A stretch of DNA of 64,000 bases from Sphingomonas sp. TDK1 (GTDB lineage: Bacteria > Pseudomonadota > Alphaproteobacteria > Sphingomonadales > Sphingomonadaceae): positions 186,001 to 250,000 of the forward strand of contig NZ_LXVY01000003.1 in the NCBI RefSeq assembly GCF_001650735.1, given 5' to 3'. A program made the translations under genes and the position numbers. Each line of letters opens with the position of its first letter. Positions within the stretch are counted from its first letter, which is position 1. The notes under the pieces are model-generated. The model did no database searches. It was not told where the DNA came from and worked only from the letters and a program-made list of their open reading frames with translations. Of this stretch, positions 17,581 to 25,884 are shown one piece after another.

Positions 17581-18216
17581 TCAGCCGATCGCTTCGAGCA
17601 CCGCGGCGCGGAGCTCCGGCAGCCCCATGCCCTTGTCGCTGGACGTTGCCAGGATCTCGGGGTGGGCGGCGGCGCGCTTGCGGGCCTCCTCGACGGTGCG
17701 GGCGGTCACGTCGGCCAGCTCGCTCGCCTTGATCTTGTCCGTCTTCGTCAGGACCAGACGGTAGCTGACGGCCGCATCGTCGAGCATCTCGAGGATCTCG
17801 CGATCGACATCCTTGATGCCGTGGCGCGAATCGATCAGCACCAGCGCGCGCTTCAGCTCCTGCCGGCCGCGCAGATAGTCGTTCACCAGATAGCGCCACT
17901 TGCGCACCATGTCCTTGGGCGCCTTGGCGAAGCCGTAGCCGGGCATGTCGACGAGGCGGAAGCGCAGCGGCTCGCCCACGTCGAAGAAGTTGAGCTCCTG
18001 CGTACGGCCCGGGGTGACCGAGGTGCGCGCAAGGCTGTTGCGGTTGGTCAGCGCGTTGATCAGCGACGACTTGCCGACGTTCGAGCGGCCGGCAAAGGCG
18101 ACTTCCGGCACCGTCGGCGCAGGCAAGTGCTCCAGCGCGGGTGCCGACTTGAGGAAGGCGATGGGGCCGGCGAACAGTTTGCGCGCGGCTTCGATCTGGT
18201 CGGGGTCGAAGGACAT
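17581..18216 (-). CDS. engB: Ribosome-biogenesis GTPase EngB/YihA
   Basis: EngB (YihA/YsxC) is an essential GTPase for large-subunit assembly. The 211-residue product has the P-loop GRSNVGKS at residues 43-50. G3 is DMPG at 90-93 and G4 is TKTD at 157-160. SVTPGRTQE supplies the switch-I Thr. It lies downstream of yidC but is separated by a 215-bp gap filled with palindromic repeat sequence. The GGCT-like gene follows it. Confidence 0.96.
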   Translation of the reverse strand: MSFDPDQIEAARKLFAGPIAFLKSAPALEHLPAPTVPEVAFAGRSNVGKSSLINALTNRNSLARTSVTPGRTQELNFFDVGEPLRFRLVDMPGYGFAKAPKDMVRKWRYLVNDYLRGRQELKRALVLIDSRHGIKDVDREILEMLDDAAVSYRLVLTKTDKIKASELADVTARTVEEARKRAAAHPEILATSSDKGMGLPELRAAVLEAIG

Positions 18217-18243
18217 TTAGATCAGGGGCCTTGCTGCGATGTC

Positions 18244-18419
18244 AAATTCCTCCCCGGAACGGGGAGGGCGACCATTCGCGCCAGCGAATGGTGAAGGGGC
18301 CGCCGCGTCAGCGGCGGTGCTCCCCACGTACTGCGCCATTCCGCGCCCTGCGGCGCGGCCCCTCCGCCCCTCGCCTTCGGCGAGCGGTCCCCCTCCCCGT
18401 ACCGGGGAGGCGTAAGAGG
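18244..18419. repeat. Mosaic palindromic repeat between yidC and engB
   Basis: The gap contains at least six consecutive hairpins. They are CTCCCCG/CGGGGAG (18250-18266), ACCATTCGC/GCGAATGGT (18271-18292), CCGCCGC/GCGGCGG, CCGCGCC/GGCGCGG, CTCGCC/GGCGAG, and a terminal CCTCCCC/GGGGAGG. The two outer hairpins resemble each other, giving the element related ends, as in BIME/REP-type mosaics. It could attenuate or stabilise the yidC-engB transcript. No coding potential is seen. Confidence 0.75.
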
Positions 18420-18431
18420 GGCGTACCGCCA

Positions 18432-20150
18432 TCACTTGGCCTTGGCCGCTTTCGGCTTTTCCACCGGGACCTTCATCTCCGGGTGACGGGAATAGAGCCA
18501 CTGCTGCTGGAGCACGGTCAGCACGTTCGAGGTGATCCAGTAGATCTGCAGGCCGACGGCGAACGGCGCCATCAGGAACATCAGCATCCACGGCATGATC
18601 GCGAACATCTGCTTCTGCATCTCGTCCATCGGTGCCGGGTTCATCCGCATCTGGAAGAACATCGACACGCCGAGCAGCACCGGCACCACGCCGATCGCCA
18701 GGAAGCTGGGCGGGGTGAAATGGAGATAGCCGAACAGGTTGAGGATCGTCGCCGGATCGGGCGCGGACAAGTCCTTGATCCACAACACGAAGGGCTGGTG
18801 GCGCATTTCGATGGTCAGCAGCAGCACCTTGTACAGCGCGAACATGATCGGAATCTGCAGGAGCATCGGTGCGCAGCCGGCGAGCGGATTGACCTTTTCC
18901 GCCTTGTACAGCTGCACGATCTCCTGCTGCTGGCGCTGCTTGTCGTCCTTGTAGCGCTCCTGGATCGCCTTCATCTTCGGCTGTACCTGGCGCATCTTCG
19001 CCATCGAGGCGAACTGCTTCTGCGCGATCGGGAACAGCAGGCCGCGGATGGTGATCGTCAGCAGGATGATCGCCACGCCGAAATTGCCGACCAGCTTGAA
19101 CAGCCAGCTGAGGTAGGTGAAGATCGGGCGCTCGATGATCTCGAACCAGCCCCAATCGATCGCGCGCTCGAACTTCGCGATGTCATACTGCTTCTGATAG
19201 GCGTCGAGCAGCTTCACTTCCTTTGCACCGGCAAAGAAGTGGCTGGTATAGGTCGCTTCCTTGCCCGGACGGATCGCGATCGGCTGCGAGAGCGACACAT
19301 CGGCCTGATACTGCTGGCCGGCGGTCCCGCGCTGCTGGATGTTCACGCCGCCGCGCTGGTCCGGGATCGCCGCGGTCAGCCAATAATGGTCGCTGAAGCC
19401 GACCCAGCCGCCGGTGGTGGCGAACTGCTGGGGCGTGCTCTCGATGTCCTTCCAGTCGATATAGTGCGCCGCCTCGTTGGTCGCGGCGACCGGGCCGACA
19501 TGCGCGGCCCACTGGCTGGTATCGGTCGAGCGCTGGCCGCGCGAGATCAGCGTATAGGGCGTCACGGCCACCGGCGCGCCGCCGCGGTTCGCGACGGTCT
19601 GGCGGACGGTGAACATGTAGTTCGAATCGACGCCGAGCTCGACCGTGAAGGTCTGGCCGGCGCTGTTGGTGGTGGTGAGCTTCACCGGCGAGGCGGGCGT
19701 CAGCGTCTCGCCATCGGCCTTCCACACGGTGTTGCCGTCGGGCACGCCTGCACCCTGCCAGCCGAACTGCGCGAAATAGCTGCCCTCGGCACCGCTCGGC
19801 GAAAGCAGGCGGATCGGCGGCGAATTCTTGGCGACGGTCTGGTCATACTCGCGCAGGACGAGATCGTCGATGCGCAGGCCCTTGAGGTTGATCGAGCCCT
19901 TCAGCGCGGGCGTGTCGATCTGCACGCGGGGGCTGTCGGCCAGCACGGCTTCGCGATTGCGAATCGTCTTCGGGGCGTTCGCCGCGGCGTCGACACCGGA
20001 ATTCGGTACCGGCTGCAGCTTGCCGTCGACCATCTTCGCGGGCGCGGCGGGCTGCTGCGGGAACAGCCAGTGGCTGATCACCGGCCAGCCGAACAGGACC
20101 AGCGCGGCGAACACCGCAAAAAGGACGAAATTCTTCTGTTCTTCTTTCAC
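18432..20150 (-). CDS. yidC: Membrane protein insertase YidC
   Basis: YidC inserts and folds inner-membrane proteins, alone or with SecYEG. The product has 572 residues when started at GTG 20150 (VKEEQKNFVLFAVF); an upstream in-frame ATG would overlap yidD. It has an N-terminal transmembrane helix, the large periplasmic beta domain of Gram-negative YidC, and a C-terminal five-helix core with the conserved segments LTITIRGLLFPIAQKQ and LAGCAPMLLQIPIMFALYKV. It is part of the rpmH-rnpA-yidD-yidC block. Confidence 0.97.
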   Translation of the reverse strand: MKEEQKNFVLFAVFAALVLFGWPVISHWLFPQQPAAPAKMVDGKLQPVPNSGVDAAANAPKTIRNREAVLADSPRVQIDTPALKGSINLKGLRIDDLVLREYDQTVAKNSPPIRLLSPSGAEGSYFAQFGWQGAGVPDGNTVWKADGETLTPASPVKLTTTNSAGQTFTVELGVDSNYMFTVRQTVANRGGAPVAVTPYTLISRGQRSTDTSQWAAHVGPVAATNEAAHYIDWKDIESTPQQFATTGGWVGFSDHYWLTAAIPDQRGGVNIQQRGTAGQQYQADVSLSQPIAIRPGKEATYTSHFFAGAKEVKLLDAYQKQYDIAKFERAIDWGWFEIIERPIFTYLSWLFKLVGNFGVAIILLTITIRGLLFPIAQKQFASMAKMRQVQPKMKAIQERYKDDKQRQQQEIVQLYKAEKVNPLAGCAPMLLQIPIMFALYKVLLLTIEMRHQPFVLWIKDLSAPDPATILNLFGYLHFTPPSFLAIGVVPVLLGVSMFFQMRMNPAPMDEMQKQMFAIMPWMLMFLMAPFAVGLQIYWITSNVLTVLQQQWLYSRHPEMKVPVEKPKAAKAK

Positions 20151-20172
20151 CGATAATCCCCGGAAGGAAAAC

Positions 20173-20385
20173 TCAAGGAACGGGATCTGGGCCGTGCCCG
20201 CCCCATGGATGGCAGCGCGCGATGCGCCGTAGCGCAAGCCAGCCGCCTTTCATCGCCCCATAGCGGCGAAGCGCCTCGATTGCATAGGCCGAACAGGAGG
20301 GCTGGTAGCGGCAGGTGGGCGGCAGGATCAGCGACGGGCCCAGCTGCCAGGCGCGCGCGAGCAGCATCAGGGCCCGCGCGATCAC
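20173..20385 (-). CDS. yidD: Membrane protein insertion efficiency factor YidD
   Basis: YidD is a small membrane-associated protein that assists YidC-dependent insertion. The 70-residue product has the family signature [15 protein letters not shown] and the C-terminal [15 protein letters not shown]. The start overlaps the rnpA stop by 4 bp, and yidC starts 22 bp downstream. Length and order match the usual rnpA-yidD-yidC arrangement. Confidence 0.96.
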   Translation of the reverse strand: MIARALMLLARAWQLGPSLILPPTCRYQPSCSAYAIEALRRYGAMKGGWLALRRIARCHPWGGHGPDPVP

Positions 20386-20741
20386 GATTCCACCTTGGGA
20401 TCAGCCTTGGGGCGAACGCGCCGAAGCGCCTTGGCGAGTTCCGCCTTCAGATCGGCATAGGGGCGCTCGATTCCGCCGTTCCTGCCGATCAGCACATGGT
20501 CTGCGCCGGCGATTCCCGCCTCCGGCAGGATTTCGCGCGCAAGCATACGAAAGCGCCGCTTCATCCGATTGCGGATAACGGCGTTGCCAACTTTCTTGGA
20601 TACGGTAATGCCGATCCGCATCGACGGATCGGCATCGTTCCGTTCGCGCACCAGCAGGACGAAACCGGGCATCGGTGCCCGCTTTCCCCCGTTGGCGGCG
20701 AGATAGTCCTTGCGCTGCGTGAGCCGGTCGAGGCTCGGCAA
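20382..20741 (-). CDS. rnpA: Ribonuclease P protein component
   Basis: RnpA is the protein cofactor of RNase P, which matures tRNA 5' ends. The RNR motif is [11 protein letters not shown], preceded by [14 protein letters not shown]. The open frame runs far upstream through rpmH. The sensible start is TTG at 20741 just after the rpmH stop, giving 119 residues, the normal length. No clear Shine-Dalgarno site is visible there, so the exact start is uncertain. Confidence 0.93.
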   Translation of the reverse strand: MPSLDRLTQRKDYLAANGGKRAPMPGFVLLVRERNDADPSMRIGITVSKKVGNAVIRNRMKRRFRMLAREILPEAGIAGADHVLIGRNGGIERPYADLKAELAKALRRVRPKADPKVES

Positions 20742-20755
20742 GGGCGTGTCGGTGC

Positions 20756-20890
20756 TTACGCCGACAGCTTCTTGCGGCCGCGGGCGCGGCGGGCGCGGAT
20801 CACATTGCGACCGCCCGGGGTCGCCATCCGTGCACGGAAGCCGTGCCGGCGCGCACGCACCAGGTTGCTCGGCTGAAAGGTCCGCTTCAT
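20756..20890 (-). CDS. rpmH: 50S ribosomal protein L34
   Basis: The 44-residue product starts [19 protein letters not shown] and ends [10 protein letters not shown], the textbook L34 sequence. It is too short to stand out as a long open frame but is unmistakable. It heads the leftward rpmH-rnpA-yidD-yidC block. A promoter-like sequence and a GC hairpin lie upstream. Confidence 0.97.
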   Translation of the reverse strand: MKRTFQPSNLVRARRHGFRARMATPGGRNVIRARRARGRKKLSA

Positions 20891-20916
20891 CGCTCATCCT
20901 CGAGTATCTAGAACGT

Positions 20917-20940
20917 AAAAGGGCCGCCACAGGGGCGGCC
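20917..20940 (-). promoter_or_regulatory. Hairpin followed by T run in the rpmH leader (possible attenuator)
   Basis: On the minus strand GGCCGCC (20934-20940) pairs with GGCGGCC (20922-20928), and four T residues (20917-20920) follow. It lies between the predicted promoter and the rpmH ATG. It has the form of an intrinsic terminator within a leader and could limit transcription of the operon. It could instead be a 5'-stabilising structure. Confidence 0.5.
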
Positions 20941-20952
20941 GCGTGTCGAGCG

Positions 20953-20981
20953 CCCTTAAGCAGAACCGCCGCAGGAGTCAA
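20953..20981 (-). promoter_or_regulatory. Candidate sigma-70-type promoter of the rpmH operon
   Basis: On the minus strand a TTGACT -35 box (plus-strand 20976-20981) is separated by exactly 17 bp from a weak TAAGGG -10 box (20953-20958). The rpmH ATG is about 60 bp downstream. The -10 is a poor match, so confidence is moderate. The remaining bases up to comM (20982-21129) hold nothing else recognisable. Confidence 0.45.
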
Positions 20982-21129
20982 CGCAGGAAGCGGAAATCGG
21001 GCGAGTTCTGCGCGCATGGCTGCGAAGATGGGGCTGGTGTGTTGCAGGTGCAAGACGCCCGTTGACGATCGTGCCGCTTCCGTATCGAGGAAAAGCCGCT
21101 ATGCTCTCATTTCGGGGAGGGGGGCTCTC

Positions 21130-22638
21130 TTGGTCGCCAGCGTTTCGACGGTTGCCTATCTGGGATTGGAAGCGCGCGCGGTGGAGGTGCAGTGCAACCT
21201 CGTCGCCGGGCTGCCGAAGTTCGTCGTCGTCGGCCTGCCCGACAAGGCGGTGGCCGAAAGCCGTGAGCGCGTTCGCGCCGCGATGGCCGCGATCGGGCTG
21301 GCATTGCCGCCCAAGCATATCGTCCTCAACCTCTCGCCCGCCGACCTGCCCAAAGAGGGGTCGCATTTCGACCTGCCGATCGCGCTGGCGCTGCTGGCGG
21401 CGATGGGCGTGGTCGATGCCGAGACGATTGCGGGCTATGTGGTGGTCGGCGAACTGGCGCTTGACGGGCGTATCGCGCCGTCGCCGGGCGTGCTGCTCGC
21501 GGCGATGCATGCGGCGGAGGCGGGCAAGGGGCTGGTCTGCCCCGCCGCGCAGGGGCCCGAGGCGAGCTGGGCGGGGCAGGTGGAGGTGCTGGCGGCGCCT
21601 GACCTGATCGCCCTGCTCAATCACTTCAAGGGCAACCAGTTGCTCCCCGGCCCGGTGTCGGGCGAGGTCGATCCGCCGGGGCAGGGGCCGGACCTCGCCC
21701 AGGTGAAGGGGCAGGAAACCGCCAAGCGCGCGCTGGAGATTGCGGCGGCGGGCGGGCACAACCTGCTGTTCGTCGGGCCGCCGGGCGCCGGCAAGTCGCT
21801 GATGGCGGCGTGCCTGCCGGGCATCCTGCCGCCGCTCGAGGCCGCCGAGGCGCTGGAAGTGTCGATGGTCGCTTCGGTGGCGGGGACGCTGCAGGGCGGG
21901 CGGCTGACCCGCACCCGGCCGTTCCGCGCGCCGCATCATTCGGCCTCGATGGCGGCGCTGACCGGCGGCGGGCTGAAGGTGAAGCCGGGCGAGGTGAGCC
22001 TCGCGCATCTCGGCGTGCTGTTCCTCGACGAGCTGCCCGAGTTCCAGCGCGCGGTGCTTGATTCGCTCCGCCAGCCGCTGGAGGCAGGCGTGGTGAGCGT
22101 CGCCCGGGCCAATGCGCATGTGACCTTCCCGGCGCGGGTGCAGCTGATCGCGGCGATGAACCCGTGCCGCTGCGGGCATCTCGGCGACCCCGCGCTCGCC
22201 TGCGCCCGCGCGCCGCGCTGCGCGGCCGACTATCAGGCCAAGGTATCCGGCCCGCTGCTCGACCGCATCGACCTGCATGTCGAGGTCCAGCCGGTCACCG
22301 CCGCCGACCTCGTCCTGCCGCCGCCTGCGGAAGGATCGGCCGAGGTCGCGGCGCGGGTGGCGGCGGCGCGGTCGCTCCAGACGGCGCGTTATGCGGGCAC
22401 CCCGATGCGGACCAATGCCGAGGCGGACGGCGAGCCGCTGATGGCGGTCGCCACGCCCGACGATGCGGGGCGCAAGCTGCTGGCCCAGGCGGCCGAGGCG
22501 ATGCGGCTTTCGGCACGGGGCTATACAAGGGTGCTGCGCGTCGCGCGGACGATCGCCGATCTGGCGGGTGCCGAGGGGGTAGGGCGCATCCATGTCGCGG
22601 AGGCGCTCAGCTACCGCCGCCAGGCGCCGCGGAGTTGA
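21130..22638 (+). CDS. comM: YifB/ComM-family Mg-chelatase-like AAA+ ATPase
   Basis: ComM is a hexameric helicase that promotes branch migration during natural transformation and recombination. The product has 502 residues when started at TTG 21130, right after a GGGGAGGGGGG site. Longer in-frame readings into the rpmH region were rejected. An N-terminal Lon-like fold (LPKFVVVGLPDKAVAESRER) comes first. The AAA+ core follows, with Walker A GPPGAGKS, Walker B VLFLDELPEF, and a zinc-like Cys cluster (NPCRCGHLGD, CARAPRC). The C-terminal helical domain is intact. Confidence 0.95.
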   Translation: MVASVSTVAYLGLEARAVEVQCNLVAGLPKFVVVGLPDKAVAESRERVRAAMAAIGLALPPKHIVLNLSPADLPKEGSHFDLPIALALLAAMGVVDAETIAGYVVVGELALDGRIAPSPGVLLAAMHAAEAGKGLVCPAAQGPEASWAGQVEVLAAPDLIALLNHFKGNQLLPGPVSGEVDPPGQGPDLAQVKGQETAKRALEIAAAGGHNLLFVGPPGAGKSLMAACLPGILPPLEAAEALEVSMVASVAGTLQGGRLTRTRPFRAPHHSASMAALTGGGLKVKPGEVSLAHLGVLFLDELPEFQRAVLDSLRQPLEAGVVSVARANAHVTFPARVQLIAAMNPCRCGHLGDPALACARAPRCAADYQAKVSGPLLDRIDLHVEVQPVTAADLVLPPPAEGSAEVAARVAAARSLQTARYAGTPMRTNAEADGEPLMAVATPDDAGRKLLAQAAEAMRLSARGYTRVLRVARTIADLAGAEGVGRIHVAEALSYRRQAPRS

Positions 22639-22645
22639 GCGGGCC

Positions 22646-22774
22646 ATGCTGATCGAGGCGATCCTGGAATATCTCGGCGCGATCGGCGGGCCGGATCGCG
22701 GGACGTGGAAGCTGTGGCTCGGTATTGTCGCAGCGGGCGCTGTCGCCTGCGTGCTGCTTTCATACTGCGCGTAG
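22646..22774 (+). CDS. Small single-pass membrane protein, hypothetical
   Basis: The 42-residue frame starts MLIEAILEYLGAIGG and has one hydrophobic helix (LWLGIVAAGAVACVLLSYCA) at its C-terminus. It begins 7 bp after the comM stop, with GAGCGGG upstream, so co-transcription with comM is likely. I recognise no family. The in-frame extension to 22592 lies inside comM and is unlikely. Confidence 0.5.
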   Translation: MLIEAILEYLGAIGGPDRGTWKLWLGIVAAGAVACVLLSYCA

Positions 22775-22829
22775 CGTGGCGGCTTTCGCCCCATTTGCAG
22801 ACGTAACCGGAGATGGGTAGCATCCAACG

Positions 22830-23042
22830 ATGAACGAAGCGGCCGTGAGCGGGATACTACTGACGCTGATCTCCGCTGTCGTACTCGCGGTCGGGTTTGC
22901 AACGGGCAAGATGCCGTTCAATTACAGGTCCCTGGACACCGGACGATATACGGCTCCAGCTACATTCTGGGCATTCGCAGGCTCGTGGACGCTCTTTGCT
23001 ATCGCAGGGATCGCCATCGCAGTTCGCCACTGGGGCGTATGA
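22830..23042 (+). CDS. Small two-helix membrane protein, hypothetical
   Basis: The 70-residue product has two hydrophobic helices (about residues 6-25 and 45-64) separated by a short polar loop (MPFNYRSLDTGRYTAPA). I recognise no family. A similar short protein precedes it by 55 bp, and both may form a small membrane-protein pair after comM. Codon use is less GC-rich than that of its neighbours. Confidence 0.5.
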   Translation: MNEAAVSGILLTLISAVVLAVGFATGKMPFNYRSLDTGRYTAPATFWAFAGSWTLFAIAGIAIAVRHWGV

Positions 23043-23434
23043 CCGTTTTCCACCACTTCCGGGCGTTCAAGGCAATCTTGGTCCATCTTGCGCTGACCGC
23101 ATTGTTCATAATATGTTCTAAATCGAAAACCTGTGAAATGGCCGCTTTTTGATTCCGTTGAATACCTCCCCGCTGCGCGCGACGCGAGATATCGCGCGTC
23201 CTCGTCCTTTGTTGCTGCGGGCCGCACGCGCAAAGTTTTCGCGAGCCTAAACTTCCTAAACTTCGCGGCCCACGGCGCATGTCGAGACAGCCGCGAAAGC
23301 GCGCGTGCGCCTAAACTTCCTGAACTTCGGCCGATGACCGCGATCCGGCGCGGCACCGCTATCCCTGCGTGTCGCCAGCGCGCACCTCGCGTTGATCGGC
23401 AGCAACCTCCCGCCGACATCGACGTTGAGCGCAG
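23043..23434. other. Non-coding gap with direct repeats and a near-palindrome
   Basis: This stretch of about 390 bp has no convincing gene. It holds a 20-bp near-palindrome (23181-23200, arms GACGCG/CGCGTC). It also holds two copies of a 22-bp repeat, GCCTAAACTTCCT(A/G)AACTTCG, at 23245 and 23309, 64 bp apart. The open frame 23133-23657 that crosses it overlaps the FNT gene in another frame and resembles nothing. The repeats may be dispersed genomic elements or regulatory sites for the FNT gene. Confidence 0.6.
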
Positions 23435-24274
23435 GTGCAACAGCCCCGAAACGAAGCGCCCGAAGGCGAAGAGCCCGATCTGCCTCCCGACGAGGAGGAG
23501 GAAGTCCAGGAACGCGAGGCCGCGTCCTCGCGCGTCATCCACGAGGTCATTCGCCGCCAGGGCGACGAAGAGCTCGACCGGCCGGCGAGTTCGCTGTTCT
23601 TCTCCGGCGTGGTCGCCGGCGTGGCGATGGCGGCGTCCGTGCTCGGGCGCGGGCTGATCGAAAGCCATCTGCCCGATACCGCATGGCGGCTGCCGGTCTC
23701 CAGCATCGGCTATTGCCTGGGCTTCGTGATCGTCGTGCTCGGGCGGCTGCAATTGTTCACCGAGAGCACGCTTTCCGCGGTGATCCCCGTCGCGGCGAAC
23801 CCGACCTTTCGCAATTTCTCCCGGCTGGGGCGGCTCTGGGGCCTGGTGCTGGCGGCCAATCTCGTCGGCACGCTGCTGATCGCCTGGCTCGCGACCGAGG
23901 GCTGGGTGGGCACGCAAGCGAGCACAAAGGCGATGCTCGACACCTCGCGCAGCCTGCTCGAGCTGTCCGGCTGGGACGCAGTGCGCGCGGCGGTGCCGGC
24001 GGGCTTCCTGATGGCGGGAATCGCCTGGTCGCTGCCGGGCGCGCGGCGGCAAGAATTCTTCGTGCTGGTGTTTTGCACCTATTTCATATCGCTCGGCGAG
24101 TTCGCGCACGTCGTGGCAGGCGCGGTGGAGGCGTGGATGCTGTGGCTGGCGGGCGAGGCGAGCCTCGGCTGGGTGCTGGGCGGTTTCCTGGCGCCGGCGC
24201 TGCTCGGCAACATTCTCGGCGGTTCGGTGCTGTTCGCGTTGCTGGCGCATGCCCAGGTGCGCGAAGAGACATGA
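23435..24274 (+). CDS. Formate/nitrite transporter (FNT) family channel
   Basis: FNT proteins are pentameric inner-membrane channels for small monovalent anions such as formate and nitrite. The 279-residue product has about 45 very acidic N-terminal residues (EEPDLPPDEEEEVQERE), then six hydrophobic helices. Characteristic segments include SSLFFSGVVAGVAMA and RLQLFTESTLSAVIPVA. FISLGEFAHVVAGAVEA and the final LGNILGGSVLFALL complete the pattern. The start is GTG 23435. The acidic extension is unusual compared with FocA. The substrate cannot be told. A hairpin and a tRNA gene follow. Confidence 0.88.
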   Translation: MQQPRNEAPEGEEPDLPPDEEEEVQEREAASSRVIHEVIRRQGDEELDRPASSLFFSGVVAGVAMAASVLGRGLIESHLPDTAWRLPVSSIGYCLGFVIVVLGRLQLFTESTLSAVIPVAANPTFRNFSRLGRLWGLVLAANLVGTLLIAWLATEGWVGTQASTKAMLDTSRSLLELSGWDAVRAAVPAGFLMAGIAWSLPGARRQEFFVLVFCTYFISLGEFAHVVAGAVEAWMLWLAGEASLGWVLGGFLAPALLGNILGGSVLFALLAHAQVREET

Positions 24275-24285
24275 AGCGGGTTGCA

Positions 24286-24312
24286 GCACGGCGAAGCTTC
24301 GTCTAGCCGTGC
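24286..24312 (+). terminator. Hairpin after the FNT gene
   Basis: GCACGGC (24286-24292) and GCCGTGC (24306-24312) form a perfect 7-bp stem with a 13-nt loop that itself contains the palindrome GAAGCTTC. It sits between the FNT stop and the tRNA-Leu gene and probably ends the FNT transcript. Confidence 0.55.
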
Positions 24313-24324
24313 GCATCCTTCGCT

Positions 24325-24409
24325 GCCCCTGTGGCGAAATTGGTAGACGCATTCGACTCAAAATCGAACGCCGCAAGGCATGCTGGTTCGAGTCCGGCCA
24401 GGGGCACCA
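24325..24409 (+). tRNA. tRNA-Leu (anticodon CAA)
   Basis: The acceptor stem GCCCCTG (24325-24331) pairs with CAGGGGC (24399-24405). The discriminator A is followed by an encoded CCA (24407-24409). The anticodon loop CTCAAAA (24357-24363) is closed by TTCGA/TCGAA and puts CAA at 24359-24361. A long variable arm (class II) and the TTCGAGTCC T-arm are present. The length is 85 nt. The integrase remnant just downstream suggests its 3' end was once an attachment site. Confidence 0.97.
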
Positions 24410-24559
24410 ATACATATTGAGACATTGTAGAAATCCGCGGAAAACTGCGATAAAATCGCCGTTGACAGTCCCGTGGTTTCTCATTCTGTTCCGCTAAGGC
24501 CCGCGAAAAGCGGGACACGAATCGGTGAGCCACGGGCCTCGCAGGAGGCGTGGTCCACC

Positions 24560-24819
24560 ATGCTAACCGTCGTCGAAATCCGTACGCTGAAGCCTCGCGA
24601 TCGCCCGTTCAAGGTCTCGGACCTTCTCGTGCAGCCATCCGGGGCATTGCTCTGGCGATTTCGCTACAGGTTTTCGGGATCGAGCGGAAGCTGTCGCTCG
24701 CGAGCTTTCCCCAAGTGACGCTTCAACAGGCTCGGCGGAAGCGCGACGAGGCCCGTTCTGAGCGCACGGATGGCTTTGACCCCGTCGAGGCTAAACGGTT
24801 GAAGCGCCTCGAGCGGCAG
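24560..24819 (+). pseudogene. Remnant of a tyrosine-type phage/island integrase (N-terminal part)
   Basis: The ATG at 24560 opens MLTVVEIRTLKPRDRPFKVSD and continues LLVQPSGALLWRFRYR. This is the N-terminal arm-binding domain of island integrases. A few residues expected between SD and LLVQP are missing. The frame shifts near 24672, after which FGIERKLSLASFPQVTLQQAR and GFDPVEAKRLKRL are readable in another frame. The sequence then breaks into an unrelated transposase. The catalytic domain is gone. It lies 150 bp downstream of tRNA-Leu, where such integrases insert. Confidence 0.8.
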
Positions 24820-25112
24820 CGCTGCTCGACGACATGCCCAACGCGCAATGGCTGCTCGGCGATCGCGGCTACGACGCCGACTGGTTCAGGGATGCTCTGC
24901 AAGCCAAAGGCATCCAGCCCTGCACCCCAGGCCGGCGATCACGCAACGAGCCGGTCAGATACGACAAGCGGCGCTATCGGCGACGAAGCCGCATTGAGAT
25001 CATGTTCGGTCGCCTCAAGGACTGGCGCCGCGTCGCAACCCGATACGATCGCTGCCCTACCGCCTTCTTTTCCGCCATCACCCTCGCTGCCACCGTCATC
25101 TTCTGGCTGTGA
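24820..25112 (+). mobile_element. 3' fragment of an IS5-family transposase
   Basis: From about 24820 the frame reads DDMPNAQWLLGDRGYDADWF, then RDALQAKGIQPC, YDKRRYRRRSRIEIMFGRLK, and SAITLAATVIFWL before the stop. This is the C-terminal half of an IS5-type DDE transposase, with the second catalytic Asp (GDRGYD) and the Glu (RIEIMFGRLKDW). The N-terminal half and left end are missing. The right end of the element probably lies near 25130, at the change to LysR-like sequence. Confidence 0.8.
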
Positions 25113-25130
25113 TCAACGAGTCCTGACCCT

Positions 25131-25758
25131 GGCGCTGCGCGGCACCGGTGCGCTTCCGGGAGGCAATCTTGTCGTCACCGCGCCGGTCACCTTTGGGCGG
25201 ATCCACATCCTGCCGATCGGCACCAGCCTGCTGCGCAGGTATCCGCGGCTGGATGTTGAACTCACTTTGATCGATCGCGTCGTGCGCCTGGTTGAAGAGG
25301 GGATCGACGTCGCGGCGCGGATCGGCGATCTGTCGGACAGTGCGCTCCATGCCCTGAAGGTCGCAGAAGTGCGGCGGGTTCCCGTCGCCAGCCCGGGCTA
25401 TCTGGCGGCACGCGGAACGCCCGAGACTGTGCCAGCGCTACGTGATCACGCCTTGATCTCTTTCACCGAGATCGATCGCGCGCACGAATGGCGCTTCGGA
25501 GCGACCGGCAAGACCGCCATTCGCATCGAACCAAGGTTGACCGTCAACACCGCCGATGCGGCAATTGCGGCTGCGGTCGATGGTTTGGGGATCGCGCGCG
25601 TGCCGCTTGGTCACACTGCTGACGAAATCGCGCTGCCACCAGCACCGGTCCACCTCGTCTATCAGGCCAATCGACGCGCTTCGGTCAATGTGCGCGCGTT
25701 CATCGAGGCAGCGCGCGTGCATTTTGGTGGGTTGGATCTGACCGGTGGTACCGCCTAG
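25131..25758 (+). pseudogene. Truncated LysR-type regulator (substrate-binding domain only)
   Basis: The frame reads LPGGNLVVTAPVTFGRIHIL, then LTLIDRVVRLVEEGIDVAAR and IGDLSDSALHA, up to AFIEAARVHFGGLD and a normal stop. This is the effector-binding domain of a LysR regulator. The helix-turn-helix and linker are absent, replaced by the IS5-type fragment, so the insertion probably removed the 5' half. About 125 bp without a gene (25759-25884) follow. It converges on the SDR gene at 25.9 kb. Confidence 0.8.
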
Positions 25759-25884
25759 GTTAAGATTTTGATTCAGTACGTTAAAGTCCGGATGCTGCCA
25801 CGGTTTTTCCGCCACGCCCCGCTTGCACGAGGAGGGCCGACCCGAGGTTGGGACCAAACACCTAGGGGCTGCTCAAGTGTACGT

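Noticed and set aside
18231..20156. 641-codon rightward frame opposite yidC
   Set aside because: It is a shadow of yidC; the sequence is a low-complexity Arg/His/Asp mixture and begins inside the palindromic repeat.
23133..23657. 174-codon frame crossing the gap before the FNT gene
   Set aside because: It uses another frame over the start of a clear FNT gene, has a Cys/Arg/Pro composition and no recognisable domain.
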